DNA from: Sipunculus nudus
Lineage: Eukaryota > Annelida > Sipuncula > Golfingiida > Sipunculidae
Direction of reading: 5' to 3'
DNA length: 64,000 nucleotides
NCBI GenBank assembly: GCA_026874595.1
Contig: CM049307.1
Location: forward strand, 1,885,579-1,949,578
Shown here one piece after another: positions 22,745 to 35,690 of the stretch (its first letter is position 1; every line of letters starts with the position of its first letter). The notes beneath the pieces were generated by a model, which saw only the letters and a list, made by a program, of their open reading frames with translations, had not been told where the DNA came from and ran no database searches. The translations under genes and the position numbers were made by a program.

Positions 22745-24095
22745 CTGAAATAACATAGAACATCATATAATATATACATATTTCATTAAACAAATCACCA
22801 TCCCTCTGTTTTCTGTCATATTTCTTTGAAAGGCAGCTGGCTCAGCTGAATTTTGGAAAAGTTACTTAAATGCAAATATTACTTTTTTTATATATATACA
22901 TTTGGCATTTTTAAGCTAAGAGGAAATAGTCGTGCTAACGGGTGATAAACAAAAATTAAATATATATTTGGGGGACTAATACTGTGCACTTCTTATTAAC
23001 TACATCAAAGGTGTAGGAGTCTCTCATGATCAAATATTCAAATATTTCTAGAAGTATCATTATTTCAGTTATGGAACAGTAATATGTGCATAAAATAACC
23101 ATGGGAATGTCTGTATACCTAGTAAATTATAGAATAAGGTAGAAAGTGGAGATTAGCTGAAGTATAATTATACACATTAAATTTATTAATTGAAATAAAT
23201 TCCATTTTCAAATGTGCATAAACTTAATCTGATAAGTATATATTTTACTGTGTAATACATGAAAATTATGGCCTGAAACCAAACTACAAAGCTGAAACCC
23301 TTATATGTGCATGATATGAAAATTATATCAACAGTGCCCACAGGAAACAAACATGCAAAAAGTTAAGCAAAATTTAAGATACTAATTTTATATTAATACT
23401 AATAACTTAAAAATTTAAAAAAAAATCAGAACTAATTTTGGGTATTTAACTGAATCTTGATTAAATAATGTTACATCCCTGACAAAAAATCTCTAGCTTC
23501 AGCAATCCTCTCGTTAAGGGAGTAAATATATTTCTGGATTTTTTTTTTAAAGTGCATTATATTTAGGCCCATAACTTAAAACAATTACGCAAAACTGACA
23601 TCATTTCTGGCATGTTCATAGCTAATGTATAGAAAAATATGTATATTTGATACTTGATCAAAGTCAGATCAGTGGTTTTGATATTAGGCAGTTCTGAAGT
23701 GTAACAATGGGTTTTAATGGAAAAATGAAGTTTTTCATTAATATCTCGAAGGAATTAAGTCCTAGTGACCAAATTCTTGGCATGGTAGGGGATTTTGGAA
23801 ACATCTAACTGTATGCCAAATTTAAGGAATTTAAGAGCTGAAGCTGGGGAGCAGTGCTCTAGCAAACTGCATTACACAAACTTGACATAAACAATATGTG
23901 ACATGGTGATTGAAAACTTGAATAAAATATACAGTTTTTGATCAATTGGTTTCAAATTTTTGGTGTTAACAGAAGAAATGCTAACAAAAACATGCATTGA
24001 AAATTAAATCCACAATAGTTACAGGAAAAAACGTGCCATGGTCAAAGTTCGGCAAAACTTAAGGTACCAATTTTTTATTTTTGCTAATATTTTAA

Positions 24096-25982
24096 ACAAG
24101 GGACCCATGGGTCACAGCGCTCAGCTGAAATTTGAAATGTTTGCAAATGCTAAAATTTGCAAAATATTCAATTGTGATGTTTTTCATATAATATATTAGC
24201 ATATGAGAAGCTAAAAGGAAAGGGGCTCTCCTACTTGGTTATAGTAAAGTTCTAAATATATGATTGCAAAACTAATACTGACAAGACTGTCATGAAGAAA
24301 AACAGTAAAAGTTTTGAGAAACTGTGATGCATATGAAAAATTTACAGATGGACAGGAAAGTGGACAGAAGGGACTAATACCTTTATTTCAATTTCAAGGA
24401 AATAATGCATTTAAGTTTATATTTAAGCCTATTTTTTGACATATCCTTTTTTTCAATTAATAGTTTTATCAGAATCATTTTTTTTATTTACAAGTTTCAC
24501 AAATTTTTTTTCAAAAAAACTCTGAAAATATAAGTTAAAATATCAGAATTCTAAGTTACAATCATTATTTATCCAGAGTGTAGCTCATATCGGGTCATAT
24601 TATGCATACACATATATTTTAATATCTTTAAATCACAAATGTTCAAACTGAATTTAAAAGAAAATAATGCTACAACATGGCATCTACAAGATTATTCCTT
24701 GAATCAATATTAAAAAGTTTTACACATTGGAGTTTTCAGTACATGCTTTATTTAATTCACCAAAATAAAATAAAAGATTCAGTAAATTTTATAAAATAAA
24801 AACATCTTTTTAAATAAAGTATACACACTGTTGGTTGAATGAGGGACAAACAATATCATTATGTTAATTACAATCTCAGCTATAATTTTTTACTGGAATC
24901 AATAGTCAATTTCACACCTGGTGAAGTTTTTACTCTTCTGAAGTAAGGAATTACTTATCTGATGAACATCCACACTTTCATAGCAATACACCACTTTGTG
25001 GACACAATTAAATGTGCACTTTAATCATTGTAACCCTGGTGGTACAATACAAAATCTAAAATGTAGCATAGTCAAGAATGAAAAAAATACAGAAAATTAT
25101 AACATTCATCTAGTTAATGCACCATCTGAGGGGGGGGGGGTGCAGGGCAGAGGGGAAGCCTGCTAGTAGTGGCCAAGCTGAGCCAAGGCAAGCTGCCTGG
25201 GGTGGGTTACACAATGCAAGTGAAGGCTGTACTACTAGGTGGGCTAGATGTAAACAACACTTGACATGGTGTATAAAAACATGAATATAAGCTACTCTTT
25301 TCAATCAATTACTTTGAAATTTCATATTTTAAAAGATTAAATCCTTATGTATATATGCTGTGAAAATTAAATCAGCAGTGCTTACAGGGAAAAAACGTGC
25401 CATTGCCAAAGTTGGACAAAATTTAAGGTATTGATTTTTTATTTATGCTAATAACTTGAAAAATTTGCAAAATTCAGATCTAATTTTGGGTAAATAATTG
25501 AATCTTGATTAAATAAAGTTATATTCCTGAAAAAAAGTGTCCAGCTTCAGCAATTCTCATGTTAGGTGAGTAAATATATTTCCTGATTTTTTTTAAATTG
25601 CATTATATTTAGGCCCATAACTTCATAATAATACCCAATACTGACCTAAATTTTGGTATATTCATAGAAAATGTATGGAAGAACATGAATACTAAATATA
25701 ATCAAAAACAGATCAGTGGTTTTGATATTAGGCAGTCTTGAAGTGTAACAATGCCTTTTTTATGGAAAAAGGAGGTTTTTCCTTAATATCTCGAAGGAAA
25801 GAAGTCCTAATGACCCAATTTTTGGTATGGTAGGAGATTTTGGGGACATCTAATGGTATGCGTAATTTTTTATTCCTAGGTCTAACAGTTTTAAAACGTG
25901 CCCTGTTAACTGATGGACGGCTAGACAACAGACAAAATACCACTACTATAGCTCAGATGACTTATAGTCAGCTGAGCTAAAA
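24096..25982 (+). mobile_element. HEL-1a element, complete, inserted in the outer HEL-1a
   Basis: GACCCATGGGTC is at 24102-24113, followed by GCGCTCAGCTGA. The terminal hairpin is 25949-25979. The uninterrupted sequence at 49185-49205 shows the empty site, fixing the ends to AACAAGGG and GAGCTAA. The 3' microsatellite is short here. An 11-G run lies at 25130-25140. Confidence 0.75.
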
Positions 25983-26880
25983 ATTTAAAAGATTCTAATC
26001 TAATTTTGGGTATACAATTTAATTTTAATTAATAAAAGTTATATTACTGGAAAAAAGTCCTTACCTTTAAAATGTTTTGTGTTAAGTGATCAGTGATAAG
26101 TGATCTTTCCTGATTTTTTACAAAATGCATTATGTTTGGGCCCATAACTTTTTTAAATTATATAACACAGACCTAACTTCTGGCCAGTACACAGGAACTA
26201 TATACAGGAATATATTTGGTATTTATGGTAAATATGAGGAAAAACATATGATCAGTTTTGATATTAGGCAGTCCTGAAGTGTGAAAATAGGTTTTTAATA
26301 ACAAGGGACCCATGGGTCACGGCGCTCAGCTGATAATGATTGGACTATAAATGTTTCCCCATTGTGATACTATATCAAGTCGATAAAGCTTATGAATATC
26401 ATAGACATGTTGGGCTATTATAAAAGAATGTAATGTAATATGTGAGTAAATGATATAGTGGTTTATTTTTTATTTATTTAGGAGGGGTTGAAAACTGAGA
26501 TATATTTGAGCAAATATGAGTGCAATGACAGCAGTAATAAGCAGTAATAGAATGATAATAAGGCTATTTGTTGAAGGATCTATAGTGTATGGAAGTCTGT
26601 AACATTTCAATTTGACAGATATGATGTTATGATTAACTATGCTGATGAGGGGATTTAAAATTTGTGACTGTATGACATGATATCTCTTAGGTCTTGACAC
26701 AGTACATTATTATGATGCCCACCACGTCTACATATTACACAATATGGACAAATAGTTATACAAAATATTAAAGTATGAATATATCTGATTCATCTTGTTC
26801 TTGTTTACTGAGGTTGACATTGGGATGGGGTTCAGAGAAGGGAACAGTGAGGGCAGCAAGGAGGTGGATGTAGAGAGAAA

Positions 26881-26882
<2 letters not shown>

Positions 26883-26942
<60 letters not shown>
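26883..26942. repeat. (GA)n microsatellite, about 30 repeats
   Basis: Uninterrupted GA dinucleotides. Confidence 0.97.
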
Positions 26943-26946
<4 letters not shown>

Positions 26947-27671
26947 GACAGAGAGAGGGGATGGAGCATTCAACAGTACTTAAACACCTGGATGGTTAAA
27001 ATCTAAAACATGAGAAGTAGATAAAGTCTGATCGGCAAAGGTAATCTTGGCTATGGTTGGTTGATATGATTGAAGAAATTGTTGCAAATAATATTTTGAG
27101 ATCCCACCATGTGTTTCCATTGGTTACCTTTTTGATAAGCTGTTGACAGTTCAACAGTTTACATATTTGTCTAATGAGACCTAATTTTTTTAATAAATCT
27201 ATTTTTCTATTTTATCATATGTATACAGTAGCCATAAAGTTCCCACTTAACAGGTGGAAGGGTTGATGGGGGGAGGGGGTTATGATAGGAGTTACAACGC
27301 CTCAGTCTCTCTGAATATAAGCTTTAATTATTAAATTTTATGGAATAGCAATAGAACTATTGTTCACAGTACCATAGAGCAAGGACTCTGTGGGGTGGGG
27401 GAAGGGATTGGTGGGAGTTACAGCACCAATATGAAATTTAATTTCAAGTGCTTACAGGGAAAAAAAGTTTATTCATAATTATTAAATATTTAAGCAGGCA
27501 GAAAGGTGGAGAAACAATGCAAATCATTTTAATTCCCATTCTACTGAGCCAGGAAAAAATTAACAATATTTGCCTATATTCCTTTTTTTCAATACATCAT
27601 TTTTTCCAGGTTTAAAAATGTAACTATACATATACAGTATAACATATATATATGAATATTTAAGTTGATTC

Positions 27672-28074
27672 AGTGTTGTTGGCCCGAAACTGTGGAATGA
27701 CCTTCCAGATTCTCTATGAGAAGCCACCCGTCTTTAGAATTTATAAGTAAAATTAAAAACATTTTCTTCATGGAAATTCTTTTGACTAATCATTCTGATA
27801 CTTTATAATATTAAAAGTGAAATGTTTGAACATTTGAGTGAATTAGGATAGTTTTAACAGATAATTGAAATATTGATTTTTATATGTCTTATTTAATACT
27901 GTAAGCTTCTGAATTTAATATTTTGGTCAACTGGACTTTAATTTCATATTCTTACAATAGTATGTTTAATGATTGCTGATTGTATTCTTGTTATGTAATA
28001 GGGTTTTAGAGCATGTATCATCATGGATTTTACGCTTTATAAAATAAATTATTATTATTATTATTATTATTATT
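27672..28074 (+). mobile_element. LINE (L2/CR1-like) 3' tail with (ATT)n end
   Basis: It reads VVGPKLWNDLPDSL and then, with stops and frame changes, a Lys-rich end: the usual C-terminus of ORF2. The 3' UTR contains ttagagcatgtatcatcatg and ends with an (ATT)n tract at about 28048-28074. A second tail of the same family is at 12525-12625. A dead 5'-truncated insertion. Confidence 0.7.
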
Positions 28075-28212
28075 CACATTTCTAAATTGCTTCAACATTC
28101 ATAGCTAATTAATCTGGTTTATAGTACCTGTTAACAGAATGAGGTGCAGGGAGGATGGGAGGCTTAGGGATGAGACAAAGAGAGCAAGGGAGAGTGAGCT
28201 AGACTGTCATGT

Positions 28213-28215
<3 letters not shown>

Positions 28216-28253
<38 letters not shown>
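28216..28253. repeat. (GA)n microsatellite, about 19 repeats
   Basis: Uninterrupted GA dinucleotides. Confidence 0.95.
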
Positions 28254-28257
<4 letters not shown>

Positions 28258-28399
28258 TAGACTACCAGAGAGAGAGAGCAAGGGAAGCGCTCTGGTAATT
28301 ACTGCCTGACCCAGCCTGACCCAGACAAACACAGAGACAGAAGCTAGGTCAGAAGTTGAACCTGTTATGTAACACTGCCTGGCACACATTTCACTGACT

Positions 28400-29887
28400 T
28401 GATGTTAACAATCAAGACATGGTGCTTGAAAACTTGAATGAAATCTACAGTTTATGATCAACTGGTTTCAAATTTCAGATTTTAACAGATGAAATGCTTA
28501 TGTGTACATGCTGTGAAAATCAAATCCACAGCACTAATACTAGTAACAGGAAATAAATGTCCACTGTAAGTCATGTTAATTATCATGCATGTTTTTTACT
28601 GAGGAGTAAACTGTTATTCAATAATTACAGGTTGCCCATAGCCAAAAGTACCACTAGCACAAATGATATGAGAGTTAAACTATTCATTAAAAATTAATTG
28701 GAATTATTGGGCAAAATATAATTTTAATTAAAAAATATTAACAGTAACATCTGAAAAGATTTCTTTTACAAATATACTTGAAATTAATGATTATTAAAAT
28801 AATATTATAAAATATATTCATGAATGCATTAATGAATACATTTTGAAAATATCTGCACTCAAATTCTTTCTTTTTACCTGTATTAGTATTTGTATTAATT
28901 TTCATTATCGAACTATTAAATTTTTTAATCATATTTGAATAAAATTATAAAGTATTCACTCAATGTCTCATATTTATTCAGTTTCAGTTGAACAAAACTG
29001 TTCTGAATCCAGGATATACAAATTTCACAAATTTAAATAATGATTGTAACTTCCTGGTTTTATGGCTTTGATTTATAAAAAAAAACTATTATATTCACTT
29101 TTGAATACTTTCACATCACTGTCAAGACACTTATGACGATTATTAACATTAAAGACATCATAATGAGAACTTGTCTTTAAGATCTGATTTTTTCATCACA
29201 TCTGAATATTTTTATTTTTTTAAATATGTATTAGAAAAAAAAAGAAATATAAAAAAAAAAATATAAGCTATGAAACTAATACATGTGTTAAAAATAACCC
29301 AAGGATCAATACAAACCAATATATTTTACAAGGAGCAAACTGGAGTTGGGAATGTTTAATTTTATTAACTGAAATAAAGTTATCAGAAATATAAATTATG
29401 ATATTTACCCAGTATCATGTCTCATAAAAACTGTAGTAAAAGCTTCAGTTTTTGGCCGATTCTTTTCAAGTTTCATAATTTAGATGCTGAAATCCTTATG
29501 TGTGCATGATATGGAAAAAAAATCAACAGTGCTTACAGGGAAAAAACGTGCCATGCCCAAAGTTGGGCAAAATTTAAGGTACTGATTTTATATTAATGCA
29601 AATAACTTATAAAATTTGAAAAATTAGATCTTATTTTTAGTATACAATTGAATCTTGATTAAATTGAGTTATATCCGTGAAAAAAAGTCTCCACCCTCAG
29701 CCATTCTTATGTTAAGTGAGTAAATATATTTCCTGATTTTTTATGAGGTGCATTATGTTCAGGTCCATAACTTCAACAAATTACGCAATACTGACCTAAT
29801 TTTGGTATGTACATAGAAAATGTATGGAATAATATGCATATTTACTATGATCAAATTCTGATCAGTGGTTTTGATATTAGGCAGTCT
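28400..29887 (+). repeat. HEL-1a body segment
   Basis: Shares aactattcattaaaa, acagggaaaaaacgtgcca and gatcagtggttttgatattag with 47360-48790 and 54600-57550. Part of the copy that starts at 26300. Confidence 0.6.
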
Positions 29888-29895
29888 TATAGAAT

Positions 29896-30440
29896 AACAA
29901 GGCCTACAGGCCTAATGCGAACCTGTGCATTGGGAAAAACACCAGGTATAATGCTTCAATGTTGAACCATTACTTTTCATGTATATGAACAATGCAAGTA
30001 CTAATCATTTTGAATAAGAAACAATTACACAAGAAACACTGCTGAAATTCTGGCATGGGTGCACACAACACAAAAACGATTGTAGCTGGCACAACCAGTC
30101 TTGTATACAACGAAGCTATCAGAGATATACACATACGCCAAATTTCAGACTGATATATCAAACCCCTCCTGAGAAATAAGCAGGGACACACACTGTGCAA
30201 AAATTATTGTAGGTGGCACCACCAGTCTTGTATACAACAAAGCTATTCGATATGTATAAATATGCTTAATTTCAGGCTGATATATCAAATTCCTCTGTAG
30301 AATTAAGCAGGCACATATACTGTGCAAAAGTCAATGTACGTGGCACCACCTGTCTTGTATTTTAATGAGAAAACCATTAAAGACGCATAGACAGGTCAAA
30401 ATATCAGTCCAATACATCAAACTTCCCTAAAGTTTGATGC
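29896..30440 (+). mobile_element. HEL-4 copy, uninterrupted
   Basis: It begins AACAAGGCCTACAGGCCT. At 30071-30080 it runs caaaaacgat without the HEL-3 insertion seen at 5442. Units with ggcaccaccagtcttgtat repeat about every 148 bp. The 3' end is uncertain. Confidence 0.6.
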
Positions 30441-30892
30441 ACTGGGCTGACAAGGCTTAGTTGAACAAGGCAGTTGCCCCCGAGTGACCTGTGACAAATT
30501 GCTGCCTCAAGCTACTGCACTGAGTGAACTCTTGACCTACACCTGGCTAGACAGTGAACTGTTGACCTGCACCTGGCTGCACTGAGTGAACTCTTGACCT
30601 GTTGCATATAGCCACAGAGAGCTGAATATCCATGATTGTAACATTGCCTGGTATGATGAATAACTTAAATCATAAATCTAAATTTTTTAAAAGCTTTTAA
30701 AAAAACCTTCTTGTCAATATTAACCAAAGATAACCTGAAATCTAAATGTCTAGTGGCATGATGTAATAGATGCTGATTAACTGATGCCAGGCTAAATGTA
30801 ACAGCATCACACAGCTAACATATATGGTAAAATGACTCAATTCAATCTCCATAATTCAGCCAAAAATCATGCATGTGGAACAATTAATGACA
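30441..30892. repeat. Short tandem-like block and unique sequence
   Basis: About three loose repeats of a gtgaactcttgacctg motif lie at 30520-30610. The rest to 30892 is unrecognised. Confidence 0.4.
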
Positions 30893-32178
30893 ACTGGACA
30901 TTTCTTGGCACCGCTGGCGCCATAGTATCGCCAGACAAATGAGGTCACTAGCTGAAGGAATCCCCCAGGTTCACTGGAGATTTTCATGATTGTTGGTGAT
31001 TTTTACCATATATGGCAATATTTAAAGTCAAGTCCACTCTCATATGCAAGGTCAGGACCCAAATTTAAATATATCTCATCCCATAATCCAAATCTATGTA
31101 TATGCATAATATAAAAGAAATCTGTCCATTAGTTTTTGACTTATAATGCTCACAGTGCTGTCAAGTGGCCATTTTTAAGATATTCAGGATTTTTTGTTTT
31201 TCACCAAATATGGGAATATTCAAGGTCAAGGTCACTCTCATAGTCACGGTCATGACCCCAAATCAATAAACTACATTCCAAAATATCCAACATTTGAAAA
31301 AAAAAATTAAATTTAAAAAAAATAATTAAAATTAAATTTTAAAATTAAATTTAAAATTAAATATACCTCATTCCATAAACCATATCTATATACATGCATA
31401 ACATGAAAGAAATCTGTCCATTACTGTTTGACTTATAATGCTCACAGTATATACTGTCAAGTGGCAATGATGGGGTATTCAAAGGCGCAAAAAACAAGAA
31501 AAGGACAACAGGTGGCGCCACCTATCTTCTGCAAGAGACAAAACTATCCAAGATCTTCCATCAACTTGATTTTTGGACCAATCCATGCATCCCTTTTTAA
31601 GATATTCATGATTTTATGTGATTTTCACCATATATGGTAATATTCAAGGTCAAAACCACTCTCAAAGGAAAGGTCATGACCCCAATTTTAATATACATCA
31701 TCCCATAACCAATACCTATGTACATGCGTAATATTAAAGAAACATGTCAATCAGTTTTTGACTTGTGATGCTAAAAGTACTGTCAAGTGGCAATGATGGG
31801 GGTATTAAACGGCACAAAAACAAGAAAAGGATACTAGGTGGCACCACCAGTTTCCGGTACATGACATCACTATCCAAGATCTTTGTCCAACTTGATTTTT
31901 GGATAAATCCATGAAAGATTTCTTGAGATATTTAAGAATTTGTGTGATTTTCCCCAAAAATGAATCTATTCAAGGTCAAGGTCACTCTCCTAGTTGAGGT
32001 CATGACCCCATTTTAAATAGGCTTCGTCCTCTCACCTATATCTATAAATGTGTCAAGTTTGAAAAAGATCCTTGAAATATTTTTTGAGTTATTGTGTCCA
32101 AAAGAAATCTCTGCGGCGGCGGCGGTGGCGCAACCGTGCCTAAACCATAGTATCTCCAGACTATGTCTGGCGATACAT
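30893..32178 (+). mobile_element. HEL-2 element, complete
   Basis: The 5' end is ACTGGACATTTCTTGG with the GGCACC-GCT-GGCGCC palindrome and then GTATCGCCAGACA. Three body units follow, each with aaggtcaaggtcac-like motifs. Near the 3' end, GCGGCGGCGGCGG precedes a hairpin at 32150-32176: GTATCTCCAGAC, loop TAT, GTCTGGCGATAC. The 5' GTATCGCCAGACA is the reverse complement of the right arm plus one base, so the ends carry subterminal inverted repeats of 13 bp. Confidence 0.75.
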
Positions 32179-32199
32179 TTATTAAAAGAATTATTGTAG

Positions 32200-33150
32200 G
32201 AATTATTCTTGTAAAATATTTAACAAGCTGGCTTCAGTGGCATCAGTCGAAAAACGTTTTGACAGATTTATAACTCATATAGGACGATACAGCAAACTGG
32301 CTAAGTTCAGCTTACCGTAACTCAGCCAAAAAGCACTGAACCAAAACCATTTGAACAAACTTGAATTATCAACTTCTGAGGACAATTAATGTGTGAGATT
32401 TAAGAATTTGGCCCAGTGGTTTTTGAGAAGAAGATCTTTGTAGCCACTAAGCTTAAATGGGCTGTTATGGCATATGACTAAATTCAGCTTCCCATAACTT
32501 AGCCAAAAGTCACTGAAAAGAGACCATTTGAACAAACTTCAGAAAGCACTACCCTAGGATCCTTTCTGTGCGATATTAAACAATTTGGCCATAGGGTTTC
32601 AGAGAAGAAGTTTTTTGTAGCCGTCAGTATGATATGGGCACTGATGTCCCTGTACAGAAAAGGCCGATGCAGGTGGCGCCACCAATACCTCAATTTCAGA
32701 TATGACCTATGTGACCAACATTGGCATAAAATTTGGTGATGATAGCTACAGCCGTTTCTGAGATTTAAATTTTAATATGCTTTTTTGCACAGTTAACAAA
32801 GTTCAACCACCTGTATCTCAGCCAAAAATCTCCCGACTGGAACCATTCGAAAAAACTTGAGAAAGATTGTTCCAGGGATCATTTCTGTGAAATATTGGAC
32901 AATTTGGTGGGACAGTTTCAGAGAAGAAGATTTATAAAGCTTTTTTACCTTTTTCCCTATAAAATCTAAGAAAATGCAGTTAGAAAAAAATAAACAAAAT
33001 CTGATATAGTTTTTTGGAAGACTGATTATTTGCTAAAAATTTGATGATGCTAGCTCCTGCCATTTTTGAGATATCTATGGTTAACGTACAGACGACGCAC
33101 GACAGACGAAGCACGACGACGCACCATTGCATAAGCTCACAGGTTCGCTA
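32200..33150 (+). repeat. Dispersed repeat with a GACGCAC-type microsatellite tail
   Basis: Related to 16395-16781. The repeated phrase aactcagccaaaaa(g/t)c occurs three times. It ends with a gacgacgcac-rich tract (33085-33120) and aagctcacaggttcgctaa, possibly a decayed hairpin end. Confidence 0.5.
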
Positions 33151-33587
33151 ACAATGGTTTTTTTTATGGAAAATGGAGGTTTTTCCTTAATATCTCAAAA
33201 GACAACGTCCTATTGACTCAATTTTCAGTATGTTAGGAGATTTTGGGGACATCTAACTGTATACTGAATTTCGGATTCGTAGGTCCAATGGTTTCAAAAC
33301 GTGCCAGTTTAACGGTTGGACGGACAGACGGACGGATGGACAGCCGACAGACAAAGGACAGCTGAGCTACAAAATTGAGGGTTTTCCTTAATTTCTAAAA
33401 GGAACAAAGTTGCAAAGACCCAGTTTTTAGCTTGTTGGTAGATCTTGGGGACATCTAACATTATGCCAAATTTTGGATTCCTATGTCTTAAGGTTTCAAA
33501 ACGTGCCACATCTATGGGCGGACAGACAGACGGACGGACGACAGACAATGGACCACGACTATAGCTCAGATGACTTATAGTTTTCCA

Positions 33588-33735
33588 TATTTTCCAATAT
33601 GCTATAACTGAAAATTTGTTTCCTATCTTGCTTTCAATATTTTATCAACCCCCAAACTAAAAGCTTTTCTCCTATCCTGCTTTCAATAATGTTATCATGC
33701 CCAAAACTAAACATTTTTATCCTATCTTTAGCCCT
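33588..33735 (+). repeat. Short relic of the 49-bp minisatellite
   Basis: Two to three copies of ctcctatcctgctttcaat and atgcccaaaactaaac, the unit amplified at 49880-52480. Confidence 0.75.
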
Positions 33736-34148
33736 CAACCCTTAGGCTGACGGGATATTGTCGTCACCAAAGCTGTCTGTCCATCTGTCCGGCGTCGATT
33801 AACTTTTACCTTGTGAGCAGGATATCTCTAAAAGGATTCAAGGTAGGAATTTTATTTCTCTGGTTAAGATGTATATCGACAAAATCTAGGTCAAGTTCAA
33901 AGATGAGTGACCGTGACATATTTTTCTACGTTTTAGAGCTGATTATAGAACAAGTGGCCCATGGGCCATGATGCTCAGCTTAATTTGACTGGGTGCTCAT
34001 TTCTTTTAATAATGTTATATATTGTCTGTGTCTGTAAGCCTATGGCTAATGTTACTTTTTTGAATAATGGACAGAAAATAAAAATTTCAGGATTCATAGG
34101 AGACCTGCCCAGTAATCCTCTGGATTTCACAATAGAGGGTTCCAAGAA
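33736..34148 (+). repeat. HEL-related fragments, including a GGCCCATGGGCC 5' end
   Basis: 33736-33949 resembles the units at 36655-37265 (gcaggatatctctaaaaggattca, gttttagagctgattatag). From 33950 a HEL-1 5' end has GGCCCATGGGCC at 33957-33968 and GCTCAGCTTA. It is cut at 34148 by the next HEL-1 start. Confidence 0.5.
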
Positions 34149-35690
34149 CTAGGGACCCATGGGTCTCGACGCTCAGCTGCATTGGTCTTTAAGGATAAAT
34201 GTTTATGAGGTTTTCCAAAATATTGGTCCTGTGATCAGTTTGAAGACAACCTGTCTACCCAAACTGGAGTTATCATCCATAAACTAATTTGTGAATGGAT
34301 GGGCCCTGTGACCTTAACCTTTGACCTTGTGACGCAAATATCAAAAGGAAACTTCCCCTATCGGCAGATGCACCACATGTTGATGATGGAAGGATTGAGA
34401 TGAAAAGTTTGGCTTAAAATGCATCCACAATCTTTCTAAAGTGGTGGGTCATGTGACCTTGACCTTTGATCTCATGACCCAGAATCAACAGTTCTTATTC
34501 AATATTTCAAACCAAACTGGTGTTATCATCTGGCAACTAATATGTGGATAGGTGGCCCACATGACCTTGACCTTTGACCTTGTGACCCCAAAATCCATAA
34601 GTTACTTCCACTATTGGCAGGTGAGCAACATCTGGAAGATAGAAGGTTTAGGACAGAAAGTTTGGATAAAAACACATCAACAATCTTTTTAAGGAAGTGG
34701 GTCCTGTGACCTTGACCTTTGACCTTAAGACCCCAAAATCAAAAGGGTTCTTACATTATTGGTGGGTCATATATAAGTCAAAATTGAAACCTATATGTCA
34801 ATCAAAACTAGAATTATCATCCAGAAACAAATATGTGGACAGATGGGCCCCTGTGACCATGACCTTAGACCTTGTGACCCCCAAATCAATCAGGTTCTTC
34901 CCCTATTGGCAGCTCAGCTATATGTGCAAGATGGAAGGTTTGGGATGAAAAGTTTGGCTTAAAATGCATCCACAATCTTTCTAAATAAGTGGGTACTGTG
35001 ACCTAGACCTTTGACCTCATGACCCCAAAATTAAATAGAATCTTTCCCCATTGGCAGATTAGCAACATCTTGAAGATGGAAGGTTTGCAATGAAAAGTTT
35101 GGCTTCAAATGCATATGCATTCTTTTTAAAGAAATTAGTCCTGTGACCTTGACCTTTGACCACTGAACCCCAAAATTGACACGGTTCTTACTTTAGTGGC
35201 GAGTCATATATAAGTTACATTTGAAACCAATATGTCAAACTAAACTGGAGTTATCAACTGGAAACTAATTTGTGAACAGATGGCCCCTGTGACCTTGACC
35301 TTTGACCATGTGACCCCAACTTCATTTATGCTCTCCCCATACTGGCAAGTCAGCTAAATGCACAAAATGGAAAGTTTGGGATGAAAAGCTTGGCTTAAAA
35401 TGCAGCCATAATCTTTTTAAATAAGTGAGTCCTGTGATCTTGACTTTTGACCTCGTGACCCCAAAATTATATAGGTTCCTGCTTTAGAGGTAGGCCATAT
35501 GTAAGTCAAGTTTGAAATCCATGTGTCAATACAACCTGGAGTTATCATCTGGAAACAAATTTGTGTGGATGGACGGATTGACAGACAGACAGACAGACCA
35601 ACAGACAGACAGACAAGGTGATTACTATATTGCATCCACTTGTGATCAATAGACACACCAGGTTTTGGGACACTAGATGTAATTACAGCT
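34149..35690 (+). mobile_element. HEL-1-ended element with a diverged TGACCT array
   Basis: GACCCATGGGTC is at 34154-34165. About nine ~145-bp units with tgaccttgacctttgacc clusters follow (near 34310, 34455, 34560, 34705, 34860, 35000, 35140, 35290, 35435), then a GACA microsatellite (35570-35622). The units are older and more diverged than those at 740-3765. The 3' end is unclear. Confidence 0.6.

Larger units (their letters stand above)
26300..33371 (+). mobile_element. HEL-1a element inserted in the outer HEL-1a; itself expanded by later insertions
   Basis: GACCCATGGGTC is at 26307-26318. The 5' 500 bp match 37530-38040. At the far end, GAGCTA at 33366-33371 is followed by acaaaattgagg, where the outer copy resumes. 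Inside lie (GA)n tracts, a LINE tail, and a block at about 29888-33146 holding HEL-4, HEL-2 and another repeat. That block sits between aggcagtct and aacaatgg, which are adjacent in other copies apart from a few bases. Confidence 0.6.
22870..33580 (+). mobile_element. Outer HEL-1a copy, split into three pieces by younger HEL-1 insertions
   Basis: The pieces are about 22870-24095, 25983-26299 and 33372-33580. Joined, they follow the same order as the less interrupted copy at 47346-49694: gctaatatttta resumes as aaatttaaaagattc, and aggtttttaata resumes as aaaattgagg. The copy ends inside its terminal hairpin at 33580, where a minisatellite relic begins. The left boundary is approximate. Confidence 0.6.

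Noticed and set aside
26728-26983. Ser/Leu and Arg/Glu repeat proteins
   Set aside because: Translations of the (GA)n microsatellite.
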